From: Burkholderiales bacterium
Lineage (GTDB): Bacteria > Pseudomonadota > Gammaproteobacteria > Burkholderiales > SG8-41
Direction of reading: 5' to 3'
Length of the DNA: 64,000 bases
NCBI GenBank assembly: GCA_019635015.1
Contig: JAHCAG010000018.1
Coordinates: 1 to 64,000, forward strand
The translations under genes and the position numbers were made by a program. Of this stretch, positions 33,094-42,312 are shown in pieces. Every line of letters starts with the position of its first letter. The first letter of the stretch is position 1. The notes beneath the pieces are model-generated. The model ran no database searches, was not told the DNA's origin, and saw nothing but the letters and a program-made list of their open reading frames with translations.

Positions 33094-35121
33094 ATGCTGA
33101 TTTACGCGCTGACCATTTTTGCGAGCGCGTTCCTGCTGTTCCTGGTGCAACCGATCATGGCGAAACAGATCCTGCCGTGGTTCGGTGGCTCTGCGGCGGT
33201 ATGGACGACCTGCCTGATGTTTTTCCAGTTGGTGCTACTCGCCGGTTATGCCTACGCCGACTGGACCGTGCGTTTGCAGAAGCCGCGGCCGCAGGTGATC
33301 CTGCATGTCGTACTGCTGGTCGCAAGCCTCATATCGCTGCCGATCATCGCCGGCGGCGGCTGGAAACCCGAGGGCGACGAGGATCCGACCTGGCTGATCC
33401 TCGGACTGCTGGTCGCCACCATCGGCCTGCCCTATTTCCTGTTGTCCACCACCGGCCCGCTGCTGCAGGCCTGGTTCGCGCGCAGTTATCCGCAGGCGAA
33501 AAACGTCTACCGCCTGTTCGCGCTGTCGAACGGCGCATCGCTGATCGCACTGGTTGCCTATCCCTTTGTCGTTGAACCCTACGTCACCACCCATGAACAA
33601 TCGATCGGCTGGAGCATCGGTTACAGCCTGTTCGTGCTGCTCTGCGCGACTTCTGCCTTCTTCAGCCTGCGTCCGGCCGCCGGTGCAGCGACAGTGGTCG
33701 CCGGACGGGTGGCCGCCGATGGCCCGGCGCCGCGTGTTGGCGACCACCTGCTGTGGCTGACGCTGGCGGCCCTGGGCTCCTTCATGCTGATCGCGGTCAC
33801 CAACCACATCACCCACGACGTGGCTTCGGTACCCTTCCTGTGGATCCTGCCGCTGACGCTGTACCTGCTGTCCTTCGTGCTCTGCTTCGAAGGCCGCAAC
33901 TGGTACCAGCGCAAGCTGTTCTTCGGTCCGCTGCTGGTGATTGTCGGCGCGATGGCCTGGGCGCTGCACACCGACGGCGGCGTGATGGACATCAAGCAGG
34001 CGATCCCGCTGTTCGCGGTCGGACTGTTCGTGATGTGCATGTTTTTCCACGGCGAACTCGCCGCGCTGAAACCGGCGCCGCGTTACCTCACCAGCTACTA
34101 CCTGATGATTTCGCTGGGCGGTGCGATCGGCGGCCTCGCGATCGGCTTTGTCGCGCCCAAGCTGTTCAACACCTATTACGAATTCGGCCTCGGGCTCTTC
34201 GGCACCCTGCTGCTGGCGGCCTTCCTGTCGCGGCGCGTGATGCCACTGGTGCCCGTGCTGGCGCTGGTCGCCGCCGGCTTCACCGGCTTCCACATCCACC
34301 TCTACGTCAACATGCTGTCGAAGGACACAAGGGTGATGACGCGCAATTTCTACGGCACCCTGCGCGTCAAGGATTTCGGCAGCGAAGCCGACATCCAGGG
34401 CACCCGCCGCCTGATGCACGGTGTGATCATGCACGGTGAACAGTTCCTGCATCCGGCACGCCGCCTGGAACCCACCACCTACTACGGCCCGACCTCCGGC
34501 ATCGGCCGCATCCTCAATATCAAGCGCGATGCCGGCCGCGATCTCCGCGTCGGCGTGGTCGGGCTGGGTGCGGGCACGCTGGCCGTCTACGGCAGGCCGG
34601 GAGACCTCTACCGCTTCTACGAAATCAATCCACAGGTCATCGACATCGCGAAAACGGAGTTCAGCTACCTCGGTTCGAGCCAGGCGAAAATCGAAAACCT
34701 GCTTGGCGATGCGCGGCTGACCATGGAGCGGGAACCGGCACAGCGTTACGACGTGCTGGCGATCGACGCCTTCTCCAGCGATTCGATCCCGACCCACCTG
34801 ATGACGCATCAGGCGATGGGCATCTATCTGAAGAACATGAAGGAAGACGGTGTGATCGCCTTCCATGTCACCAACCGTTTCCTGAATCTGGCGCCGGTGG
34901 TCAAACGCATCGCCGACGAATACGGCCTGCACACGGTGCTGGTCGCCGACGACCCGGACAGCAGTTCGGACCTGGCCAACACCGACTGGGTGCTGGTGTC
35001 GCGCAGCGCGAAGCTGCTGGAACATCCGAAGATCACCGAGTCCGCCCAGGACATCGACAACATCCCGGGCCTGCGCCTGTGGACGGACAGCTTCAACAAC
35101 CTGTTCAAGATCCTCAAGTAA
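33094..35121 (+). CDS. Membrane protein fused to a spermidine-synthase-like methyltransferase-fold domain
   Basis: 675 residues. Residues 1 to about 420 hold some ten to twelve hydrophobic helices (MLIYALTIFASAFLLFLVQP, FFQLVLLAGYAYADW and more). Residues about 480-670 are a SAM/dcSAM-binding Rossmann domain: VGVVGLGAGTLAVYG, FYEINPQVIDIA, LLGDARLTME, LAIDAFSSDSIPTHL. The last has the D-A-F-SSD pattern of spermidine synthase-like domains. This fused family is widespread in Proteobacteria but its reaction is not established. No polyamine genes adjoin it. Confidence 0.85.
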   Translation: MLIYALTIFASAFLLFLVQPIMAKQILPWFGGSAAVWTTCLMFFQLVLLAGYAYADWTVRLQKPRPQVILHVVLLVASLISLPIIAGGGWKPEGDEDPTWLILGLLVATIGLPYFLLSTTGPLLQAWFARSYPQAKNVYRLFALSNGASLIALVAYPFVVEPYVTTHEQSIGWSIGYSLFVLLCATSAFFSLRPAAGAATVVAGRVAADGPAPRVGDHLLWLTLAALGSFMLIAVTNHITHDVASVPFLWILPLTLYLLSFVLCFEGRNWYQRKLFFGPLLVIVGAMAWALHTDGGVMDIKQAIPLFAVGLFVMCMFFHGELAALKPAPRYLTSYYLMISLGGAIGGLAIGFVAPKLFNTYYEFGLGLFGTLLLAAFLSRRVMPLVPVLALVAAGFTGFHIHLYVNMLSKDTRVMTRNFYGTLRVKDFGSEADIQGTRRLMHGVIMHGEQFLHPARRLEPTTYYGPTSGIGRILNIKRDAGRDLRVGVVGLGAGTLAVYGRPGDLYRFYEINPQVIDIAKTEFSYLGSSQAKIENLLGDARLTMEREPAQRYDVLAIDAFSSDSIPTHLMTHQAMGIYLKNMKEDGVIAFHVTNRFLNLAPVVKRIADEYGLHTVLVADDPDSSSDLANTDWVLVSRSAKLLEHPKITESAQDIDNIPGLRLWTDSFNNLFKILK

Positions 35122-35222
35122 GCGCCCGTCCCGCCACGCGCGGGGCGGGATTATCATGCCCGGGTTGAAAAACGGGGTGGCGGCATCCATCTGGATGGAC
35201 ACACAGCCCGGAAAAACCACGC

Positions 35223-36611
35223 ATGAATAATCGTATCCCGTTGTTTTTCGGACACTTCCTTTCGGTCACCGCGGCGCTGCTGCTCGGCCTGCTGGCGCCT
35301 GCGCCAGCCACCGCACAGCCGGCCACGGACCCGCGCGGTCTGCCGACCATGGCGCCGCTGGTCAACCAGGTCACACCGGCCGTGGTGAATATCTCGGTGC
35401 TCACCCGCGCGCCGATGGAAGACAACCCGCTGTTCCGCGACCCCTTCTTCCGCCGCTTCTTCAACCTGCCCGACCGCCCGCAGCGCAAGGAACAGGCCGC
35501 CGGCTCCGGCGTCATCGTCGATGCCGCGCGCGGTTACGTGCTGACCAACAACCACGTGATCAAGGATGCCGAGCAGGTCATCGTCACGCTGAAGGACCGC
35601 CGCAGCTTTCCGGCGAAGCTGGTCGGCACCGATCCCGGCACCGACATTGCGGTGCTGCAGATCCCGGCACAGAACCTGTCGGCGCTGCGTATCGGCGATT
35701 CCGACGCCCTGCAGGTCGGCGACTACGTGCTAGCGATAGGCAACCCCTTCGGCATCGGCCAGACCGTGACCTCGGGCATCGTCAGCGCACTCGGCCGCAG
35801 CGGTCTGTCGGTCGAGGGTTACGAGGATTTCATCCAGACCGATGCCTCGATCAATCCCGGAAACTCCGGCGGCGCGCTGGTCAACCTGCGCGGCGAACTG
35901 ATCGGCATCAACACCGCGATCATCGGCCCCGCCGGCGGCAACGTCGGCATCGGCTTCGCGGTGCCTTCGGCGATGGCGCGCGCGGTGATGGATCAGGTCG
36001 TGCGCCACGGCGAGGTCCGCCGCGGCCGGCTCGGCATCGAGATGGCCGACGTGCCGGCGGAACTGCAGCGCAAGCTGCGGCTGCCGACGCTCGACGGTGC
36101 ACTGATCGCAAAAGTCGAGGACGGCTCGCCCGCCGACCGCGCGGGGCTGCGCGAGGGTGACGTGGTGACCGCACTCAACGGCCGGCCGATCCGCACTTCC
36201 GGCGAACTTCGCGCACGCCTGGGACTGACGCCGGTCGGCGAGGAAGTCGAACTCGGCATCCTGCGCGACGGTGCGCCGCAACGCATCCGCACCCGCATCG
36301 CGCCGCCGCAGACCGCCAGCAACGGGGAAACCCAGGCCGTGGCGCAACTGCCGGGGCTGCGGGTGGTGGAAATCGAACGCGGCAGCCCGCTGTTCCAGCG
36401 CCTGCGCGGCGGCGGCCTGGTGGTGGCTGCGGTGGACTCCGGCAGCCGTGCGCTGCAGGCCGGCTTCCGCCCCGGGGACATCATCTATGCGGTGAACCGC
36501 CGCCGCGTGCAGAGCGTCGCTGAATTCCAGGGCCTGCTGCGTGGTTCTGATCGCGGGTATGCGGTCAGCTTGCTGCGCGGTGATTTCAGCCTGACCATCA
36601 TCCTGCGCTGA
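35223..36611 (+). CDS. HtrA/Deg-family periplasmic serine protease
   Basis: 462 residues. Signal peptide ends near ATAQ (residue 32). Trypsin-like domain with H111 in LTNNHVIKD, D141 in GTDIAVLQ and S215 in PGNSGGALV, then PDZ1 (about 255-345, LGIEMADVP) and PDZ2 (about 370-460, RPGDIIYAVNRRRVQS). It degrades or refolds damaged envelope proteins. It lacks the N-terminal Q-linker of DegP and is nearer DegQ in length. Confidence 0.95.
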   Translation: MNNRIPLFFGHFLSVTAALLLGLLAPAPATAQPATDPRGLPTMAPLVNQVTPAVVNISVLTRAPMEDNPLFRDPFFRRFFNLPDRPQRKEQAAGSGVIVDAARGYVLTNNHVIKDAEQVIVTLKDRRSFPAKLVGTDPGTDIAVLQIPAQNLSALRIGDSDALQVGDYVLAIGNPFGIGQTVTSGIVSALGRSGLSVEGYEDFIQTDASINPGNSGGALVNLRGELIGINTAIIGPAGGNVGIGFAVPSAMARAVMDQVVRHGEVRRGRLGIEMADVPAELQRKLRLPTLDGALIAKVEDGSPADRAGLREGDVVTALNGRPIRTSGELRARLGLTPVGEEVELGILRDGAPQRIRTRIAPPQTASNGETQAVAQLPGLRVVEIERGSPLFQRLRGGGLVVAAVDSGSRALQAGFRPGDIIYAVNRRRVQSVAEFQGLLRGSDRGYAVSLLRGDFSLTIILR

Positions 36612-36641
36612 AAGCGCTGCTGCGCCTTTCAGTTGATTTTT

Positions 36642-37775
36642 TTATTTCCGGCCGCGGCGTACCAGCCAGCCACCGGCACTCAGCAGCGCCGAATTGGCCA
36701 GCCACACCGGCGCATAGCCGAAAGCGGTGCCGATGCTGCCGAAGACCAGCGGGATCACCAGATGGGTGAAGTTGTTGACCGTCACCCGCATGCCCGCCGC
36801 TTCCGAAGCCCGCCCCTTCGGCGCCAGCACGTAGATCAGCGACATCGACATCGGCTGGCCGCAACCGACGCCGAGTCCGAGCAGGAAAGCCACCACGCAC
36901 AACGCCACCGCGCTGTCGAACAATGGAAACAGCGTGAAGGCGCCGGCCGCGACAAAAATCGCGTAGACCAGGATCTGTTCCTCGCTGCTCCGGCGCAGCA
37001 GCAGCGGCAGCGCCGCGCGGATGACGAAGGTCGCCAGCGCGAAGGCGCCGAGGATGATGCCGATCGCCGAGGCCGACAGCCCGATGCCATGCCCGTACAC
37101 CGGCAGGTAGAAATTGAACAGGTCCCAGCCGGCTGAAATGAAACCGCTGGCAATGAAGGTGTTGCGCAACTGCGGCTTGCGCCACAACTCCAGCGCACTT
37201 CCACCTCTGGAATCGGCGGCGGTCTTCACTGCACCGGGGAGGAAACCCGGCTTCAGCCACAGCATCAGGATCGGGATCACCGTACACGCGGCGAGGATCA
37301 TGAAGGCCTGCAGGTGACCGAGGTAATCAATCGAAAAGCCGGCGACCAGCGGACCGATGAAACCGGCGCCGGAAAAGCCGAGGCTGACGAGCGCGTAATT
37401 GCGCGAACGGTACTGGGTGCCGCCGATGCCGCCGGCGACACCGGTCACGGTGACGAAAAAGAAATGGAAGGACGAGCCGAGCAGCAGCGCCGCCACGTAG
37501 AGCGTCGCCAGGGTCGGCGAGGCCACCACCAGCAGCAACCCGATGCCGAGGCCCACGCTGCCCAGCAGCATCGGCAGGCGCGGTCCGACGCGGTCGGCCA
37601 GGCGGCCGATGGCGATCGCAAACAGCATCGGGCACAGCGCATAGAGCGCCATCAGGATGCCGACCTGCATCTGTGTTGCGCCGGACTCCAGCGCGAACAG
37701 CGTCAGCACCACCCGGCTGCCGCCGAAGGCGACATGGTTCAGGACAATCAGTACCAGCGTGAGGTAAATGGCCAT
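36642..37775 (-). CDS. MFS transporter
   Basis: 377 residues with about twelve hydrophobic segments. Start chosen at 37775 (MAIYLTLVLIVLNH), where the first helix begins; the longer frame adds a leader rich in charged residues. The loop 2-3 motif GRLADRVGPRLPMLLGS is the MFS signature. Substrate unknown. It converges with the Deg protease gene. Confidence 0.85.
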   Translation of the reverse strand: MAIYLTLVLIVLNHVAFGGSRVVLTLFALESGATQMQVGILMALYALCPMLFAIAIGRLADRVGPRLPMLLGSVGLGIGLLLVVASPTLATLYVAALLLGSSFHFFFVTVTGVAGGIGGTQYRSRNYALVSLGFSGAGFIGPLVAGFSIDYLGHLQAFMILAACTVIPILMLWLKPGFLPGAVKTAADSRGGSALELWRKPQLRNTFIASGFISAGWDLFNFYLPVYGHGIGLSASAIGIILGAFALATFVIRAALPLLLRRSSEEQILVYAIFVAAGAFTLFPLFDSAVALCVVAFLLGLGVGCGQPMSMSLIYVLAPKGRASEAAGMRVTVNNFTHLVIPLVFGSIGTAFGYAPVWLANSALLSAGGWLVRRGRK

Positions 37776-37924
37776 CGGATGGATTCTGCAGCCTGCCGAT
37801 GGTATCACCGCAGCAGTCGCAGCTTGCCCGGAATTCCGCACTGTGATCCACAGACTTCCGGATTTATCCGGTGCAACTAGCGACAGACTGCCGCAGAGAT
37901 CCTAAATATTCCGTATTGTGAAGA

Positions 37925-38875
37925 TCAGCCCCGGAGCAGATGCAGGGAGAAAAGCTCTTCCGCATCCACCCACACCGCTTCCGCGTCATAGCCGGCGGAC
38001 CGCGCCAGGCGCTGGAACTCGGCCACCGAATACTTGCAGGAGTTTTCAGTGTGCAGGCGTTCGCCGGCGGCGAAGGCAAAGCTGCGCCCGCTGACGGTCA
38101 CCGTCTGCGCGCAAACGCTTTCGAGATGCATTTCGATGCGTCCCGCAACGGCGTTGTAGAACGCAACGTGGCGGAAGCGGTCGAGATCGAAATCAGCCGC
38201 CAGTTCGCGGTTGATCCGGCGCAGCAGGTTGAGGTTGAACTCCGCGGTGACACCCTGTGCATCGTTGTAGGCATCATGCAGCCGCTGCGGATCCTTTTTC
38301 AAGTCGACACCAACCAGCATTGCACCGCCGCTGCCGGCCAGCGCACGCGCGCGCTGCAGGAAAAGCAACGCTTCCGCCGGGGTCAGGTTGCCGATGGTCG
38401 AACCGGGAAAATAAATCAGGCGGGGCGCGGCAATCCCGTCCAGCGGCAGATCCAGCGGCTGCATGTAATCGGCGCACACGGCGATCACCGGCAGGTCCGG
38501 GAACTCCGCGGCAAGGCGTCCTGCTGAGGCTTTAAGGGCATCCGCGGCAATGTCCACCGGCACGTAAGCTGCCGGGCGCAGGGCGCCCAGCAGCAGGCCG
38601 GTCTTGATGCCGGCGCCGCTGCCGAATTCGATCAGCAACTTGCCCGCACCGACCGCCGCAGCGATTTCGCCGGCACGATCGCGGGTCAGCGCCAGTTCGG
38701 TGCGGGTGGGATAGTACTCGGGCAATTCGCAGATTGCCTCGAACAGCCGGCTGCCAAGGGCATCATAGAAATATTTCGGCGATAACGCCTTGGGCGAAAC
38801 ACCCAGTCCGGAGAACACGTCCTCCAGGAACGAGCCCGCGGACGGCTGCAGGTCTACAAAGGACAGCGGGGGCAT
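37925..38875 (-). CDS. egtD: L-histidine N-alpha-methyltransferase EgtD
   Basis: 316 residues. EgtD trimethylates histidine to hercynine, the first step to ergothioneine and also the precursor of selenoneine. Visible blocks: SPKYFYDALGSRLFEAICELPEYYPTRTE with its Tyr/Arg region (residues 33-61), LIEFGSGAGIKT (SAM motif), YFPGSTIGNLTP, and VGVDLKKDPQRLHDAYND. The partner sulfoxide synthase EgtB (or SenA) is not in the window, so this copy stands alone. The next gene, pbpG, is on the same strand 24 bp upstream of its start. Confidence 0.93.
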   Translation of the reverse strand: MPPLSFVDLQPSAGSFLEDVFSGLGVSPKALSPKYFYDALGSRLFEAICELPEYYPTRTELALTRDRAGEIAAAVGAGKLLIEFGSGAGIKTGLLLGALRPAAYVPVDIAADALKASAGRLAAEFPDLPVIAVCADYMQPLDLPLDGIAAPRLIYFPGSTIGNLTPAEALLFLQRARALAGSGGAMLVGVDLKKDPQRLHDAYNDAQGVTAEFNLNLLRRINRELAADFDLDRFRHVAFYNAVAGRIEMHLESVCAQTVTVSGRSFAFAAGERLHTENSCKYSVAEFQRLARSAGYDAEAVWVDAEELFSLHLLRG

Positions 38876-38899
38876 TGCTCCGGCCGGGCCGAGCCGGGC

Positions 38900-39772
38900 T
38901 CAGCCCGGGGAATTCGCCGCATAGCGGGTTTCCATCCACCGCCTGATGCGGTTGGCATCGCCGATGCGCGTGAGTTTGCCCCAGGAATCGAGGAGCACAA
39001 TGATCACCGGCTTGCCGGCAATTTCCGCCTGCATCACCAGGCAACGCCCGGCCTCGGAGATGTATCCGGTCTTGGACAGGCCGATCTGCCAGTCGGGGCT
39101 GTTCACCAGCCGGTTGGAATTGCGGTAATTCATCACCTGGCCGTTGGCGAGGCGGATCGACGCGCCGGTGTCGGTGGTGAACTCGCGGATCAGCGGATAA
39201 CGGTGGGCCGCCGCGACCATCCGGGTCAGGTCCTGCGCAGTCGACACGTTGTCGCTCGACAGTCCGGTGCCATCGACAAAGCGGGTGCGCCACATGCCGA
39301 GCTCGATGGCTTTCTGGTTCATCGCCGCCACAAAGCCGGTGGTGCCGCCGGGATACACCCGGGTCAGTGCTTCCGCCGCGCGGTTTTCGGAGGCCATCAG
39401 GGCCAGCTGCATCAGTTCGCGGCGGGTCAGCGCAGTACCGATGCGCAGCCGTGACCGCGTGCCCTTGATCAGATCCTTGTCGGCCTCGGTAATGACGATC
39501 TGCTCGTTCAGGGACTGGCCGGCATCCAGGACCACCATCGCCGTCATCAGCTTGGTAATGGACGCAATCGGCAGCACACTGTCGGTATTCTTGGCAAACA
39601 GGGAGCGCCCCCCGGTCTGGTCAATCACCAGTGCGGCAGATGACTTCAGTTCGGGGGCACTATCGCGGCCGGCAACCGCTGCCTTGACCTTGTTCTGGGT
39701 GCGTTCCCGGGTCTCGCCGGATACCGGACTTGTCGCCAGAATGGCGATCAGGATCGTGACCAGCCATGGCAT
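38900..39772 (-). CDS. pbpG: D-alanyl-D-alanine endopeptidase (PBP7 type)
   Basis: 290 residues. Short signal (MPWLVTILIAILATSPVSG), then a penicillin-binding serine hydrolase: SITK with S71 and K74, SEN at 128-130, KTG at 234-236. The size and lack of a C-terminal domain fit PBP7 rather than DacA. It trims peptidoglycan cross-links in the periplasm. egtD follows on the same strand. Confidence 0.93.
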   Translation of the reverse strand: MPWLVTILIAILATSPVSGETRERTQNKVKAAVAGRDSAPELKSSAALVIDQTGGRSLFAKNTDSVLPIASITKLMTAMVVLDAGQSLNEQIVITEADKDLIKGTRSRLRIGTALTRRELMQLALMASENRAAEALTRVYPGGTTGFVAAMNQKAIELGMWRTRFVDGTGLSSDNVSTAQDLTRMVAAAHRYPLIREFTTDTGASIRLANGQVMNYRNSNRLVNSPDWQIGLSKTGYISEAGRCLVMQAEIAGKPVIIVLLDSWGKLTRIGDANRIRRWMETRYAANSPG

Positions 39773-39900
39773 CGGCTACATTCCTCCCGGGCAGTTTTAG
39801 TTGAAAAACGCTGTAAAAATACAGTGTTACATCCGTCTTTTCAACAAGTTTGAATACTGTGGACAGGATGGACCTGTGACCTGGATCAAAAGGTCAGGCC
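39773..39900. other. Upstream region of pbpG, no gene
   Basis: AT-richer than its surroundings; likely holds the pbpG promoter. Short apparent frames here have no ribosome site and no conserved features. Confidence 0.4.
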
Positions 39901-39943
39901 AAAAAAAACTCCGCTCGGGACTGTGTGGGCTGTCCCAGCGGAG
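39901..39943 (-). terminator. Minus-strand intrinsic terminator
   Basis: Stem of 7 + 5 pairs with one bulged base and a 10-nt loop, followed on the minus strand by eight T. There is no matching T run on the plus strand. Confidence 0.75.
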
Positions 39944-40090
39944 CTTAAAGAGGCCCTGCAGATACCCGCTCAGCACAGGTCACTGCAGTTACCGGGCCTC
40001 CGAGGAGGAAAAAACCAGCAACATCAACAAACTCAACAAACTGGATCAGGATTTGGCGGCTCGCAACCAATCGGGCTGATCATGCGGGTG
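39901..40090 (-). ncRNA. Candidate small RNA with intrinsic terminator
   Basis: On the minus strand the region ends in a strong terminator: CTCCGCT/AGCGGAG plus GTCCC/GGGAC stems around a 10-nt loop (39909-39943), then eight U (39901-39908). Before it is a second hairpin closed by GAGGCCC/GGGCCTC (39950-39956 with 39994-40000) with a TGCAG/CTGCA extension. No gene on this strand lies upstream before 42296, so the terminator seems to end a non-coding transcript. The 5' end is not fixed; TTGACG on the minus strand at 40110-40115 (complement of CGTCAA) may be part of its promoter. It may instead protect pbpG from read-through. Confidence 0.4.
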
Positions 40091-40094
40091 ACAA

Positions 40095-40110
40095 TAAGCG
40101 GCTCCGCTTA
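40095..40110. promoter_or_regulatory. Candidate operator palindrome upstream of the two-component genes
   Basis: TAAGCGG-CT-CCGCTTA, perfect 7-bp arms, 91 bases before the response-regulator ATG and possibly between the promoter elements of the candidate small RNA. Confidence 0.4.
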
Positions 40111-40200
40111 CGTCAAACTTACAGACAGGCTGCAGAACCTGGAGTCCGGGAGCCAGTATGATGTCCGCCGGTTCCCACATCGCCGCAATCCACGACCACC

Positions 40201-40875
40201 ATGCGCCTGCTCATCGTTGAAGACCATCCGATACTGGCTGACGGACTGATCACTGCACTGAAGGGCTCCGACTACGCCGTCGACCACGCCGCTTCCGGTG
40301 AACAGGCCGATCACATGCTGGCCACCCAGCACTATGACGCAGTCATTCTCGATATCGGCCTGCCGCGGCTGGACGGCTACGAAGTCCTGCGCCGCATGCG
40401 GCGCAGGGGTTCGAAAACCCCGGTGCTGATGCTGACGGCGCGTGATGCACTTGAAGACCGGGTCAGGGGTCTTGACCTCGGTGCCGACGACTATCTGACC
40501 AAACCCTACGACCTGCCCGAACTCGAGGCCCGCGTGCGGGCGCTGATCCGCCGCGGCCAGTCCGGCGGCGGCGCCGAACTCGCTCATGGCGACCTGGTGC
40601 TCGACACTGCGGGGCGGCGCGCCACCATCAAGGGAGCTCCGCTCGAGCTGTCTGCGCGCGAACTCGGGGTGCTCGAGGTGCTGATGCTGCGCGCAGGACG
40701 CGTGGTCAACAAGGAGCAGCTTGCCGAGCAGCTCTACGGCTGGGGAGAAGAAGTCGGCGCCAACGCGATCGAGGTCTACGTGCACCGCCTGCGCAGGAAG
40801 CTCGAGCCCGCGGGGGTCAATGTGCGCACCATACGCGGCCTGGGTTACCTGCTCGAAAAAGCTCCGCATGACTAG
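40201..40875 (+). CDS. OmpR-family response regulator (TctD/QseB-like)
   Basis: 224 residues. Receiver domain with acidic pocket E7/D8, phospho-acceptor D51 (LDIGLPRLDG) and K101 (LTKPYD); C-terminal winged helix from about 125 (LSARELGVLEVLMLRAGRVV, VYVHRLRRKL). Overall closest to the TctD/QseB group that controls carboxylate uptake or quorum-linked genes. The kinase gene follows with a 48-bp gap. With several Tct genes in the window, regulation of tricarboxylate transport is a reasonable guess. Confidence 0.93.
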   Translation: MRLLIVEDHPILADGLITALKGSDYAVDHAASGEQADHMLATQHYDAVILDIGLPRLDGYEVLRRMRRRGSKTPVLMLTARDALEDRVRGLDLGADDYLTKPYDLPELEARVRALIRRGQSGGGAELAHGDLVLDTAGRRATIKGAPLELSARELGVLEVLMLRAGRVVNKEQLAEQLYGWGEEVGANAIEVYVHRLRRKLEPAGVNVRTIRGLGYLLEKAPHD

Positions 40876-40923
40876 CACCGGCCACCACACCTCCTGCACC
40901 TGCCTGTCCACCGCAGGTTTGGC

Positions 40924-42312
40924 ATGAGCTCCGCGACGCGCACGCTGCGGCGGCGGCTGCTGTTGTGGGTCAGCGGTCCGCTGGTCGCGCTGTGGATCAT
41001 CAGCACCCTGATCGACCACGGCGTCGCCAAGGGTTTCGTCAACCTGAACTTCGACCGGGCGCTGCTCGACACCGCACTCAATCTCGGACGCAACGTACGC
41101 GAATCCGGCAACCGGCTCTACCTCGACCTGCCACAACCGGTGATCGAGATGCTGATCTCCGGCGAACAGGGCCGCTTCTACTACCGCGCCAACGGTCCCG
41201 ACGGCGAATACATCACCGGCGATCCTGATCTGCCGGATCCTCCCGCGGATGCGCTGGAAGACCGGGTTACCTACTACAACGCGCCCTATCGCAACGAGTC
41301 AATCCGCGCGGTGGCGCTGCGCGTGCCGGTGCGGCCGGGCTCGGGCAAGGGTGCGATCCTGATCCAGGTTGCGGAGAGGGCGACGCTGCGCGACGAATTC
41401 GCCCGCCAGATCATGCTGCGCATGATGATCCCGCAGGGCATACTCGTGCTGCTGTCGACGCTGACCATCTGGTTCGGCATCGGCCTCGGCCTGCGTGCAC
41501 TGACGGCCGTGCGCCGGGAAATCGAGAACCGCTCGCATGTCGATCTGAGTCCCCTCGACGAGTCCGCCGCTCCCGCCGAAGTCCAGCCGCTGGTGCGCGC
41601 GATGAACGGCCTGCTCGAACGGCTGAGCGCGGCGCTGGCCGCGCAGCAGCGGTTCATTGCCGATGCAGCCCACCAGCTGCGCACGCCGGTGGCCGCCCTG
41701 AAAACCCAGGCCGAGGTGGCCATGCGCCAGGCGCGCGACGGCGAACTGTCGGCCACACTGCAGCAGCTGCACACCGCTGCCGACCACGCCACCCGCCTGG
41801 TCCAGCAGCTGCTGACCCTGGCCCGCGCCGAGCCGGGATCACATCGCAGCCTGATGCGCCAGCCGGTCGAAATATCGGTGCTGGCGAGGGAGGCCACCGA
41901 GGAATGGGTGCCGCGCGCGCTCGCCCGCAAGATCGATCTCGGCTTCGATGACCGGTCGGCCGCATCAACCATCAGCGCCGACCCTTTCCTGATCCGCGAA
42001 CTGCTCGGCAATCTGGTCGACAATGCCATCCAGTACACGCCTGCAGGCGGTCGTGTCACGGTGCGCGTGCGCAGTGAAAACGGCTGCACGGTGCTGGAAG
42101 TCGAGGACGACGGTCCGGGCATTCCGCCGGAGGAACGGGAAAAAGTGTTCGAACGCTTCTACCGGATGCCGGGCGGATCACCGGAGGGCTGCGGACTGGG
42201 GCTGGCCATTGTCCGCGAAATCGCCCAGGGTCACGGCGCGACCGCGGTCGCCCGCGCCGGCACCGGCGGTCGCGGCACCCGGATGACAGTCACTTTTACG
42301 CCTCCGGCTTGA
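40924..42312 (+). CDS. Sensor histidine kinase (TctE/QseC-like)
   Basis: 462 residues. First membrane helix about 11-30, periplasmic sensor about 35-165, second helix about 168-190, HAMP-like linker, then H250 in FIADAAHQLRTPVAALK and ATPase motifs N (LLGNLVDNAIQYTPAGG), G1 (VEDDGPGIPPEER) and G2 (GCGLGLAIVREIAQ). It partners the response regulator just upstream. Its last 17 bases overlap the 3' end of the convergent ABC gene. Confidence 0.94.
   Translation: MSSATRTLRRRLLLWVSGPLVALWIISTLIDHGVAKGFVNLNFDRALLDTALNLGRNVRESGNRLYLDLPQPVIEMLISGEQGRFYYRANGPDGEYITGDPDLPDPPADALEDRVTYYNAPYRNESIRAVALRVPVRPGSGKGAILIQVAERATLRDEFARQIMLRMMIPQGILVLLSTLTIWFGIGLGLRALTAVRREIENRSHVDLSPLDESAAPAEVQPLVRAMNGLLERLSAALAAQQRFIADAAHQLRTPVAALKTQAEVAMRQARDGELSATLQQLHTAADHATRLVQQLLTLARAEPGSHRSLMRQPVEISVLAREATEEWVPRALARKIDLGFDDRSAASTISADPFLIRELLGNLVDNAIQYTPAGGRVTVRVRSENGCTVLEVEDDGPGIPPEEREKVFERFYRMPGGSPEGCGLGLAIVREIAQGHGATAVARAGTGGRGTRMTVTFTPPA

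Noticed and set aside
39801..40079. 92-residue plus-strand frame upstream of the two-component genes
   Set aside because: No ribosome site at its start, no conserved features, and it crosses two strong hairpins. GAGGAGG at 40001-40007 has no usual start codon at the right distance.
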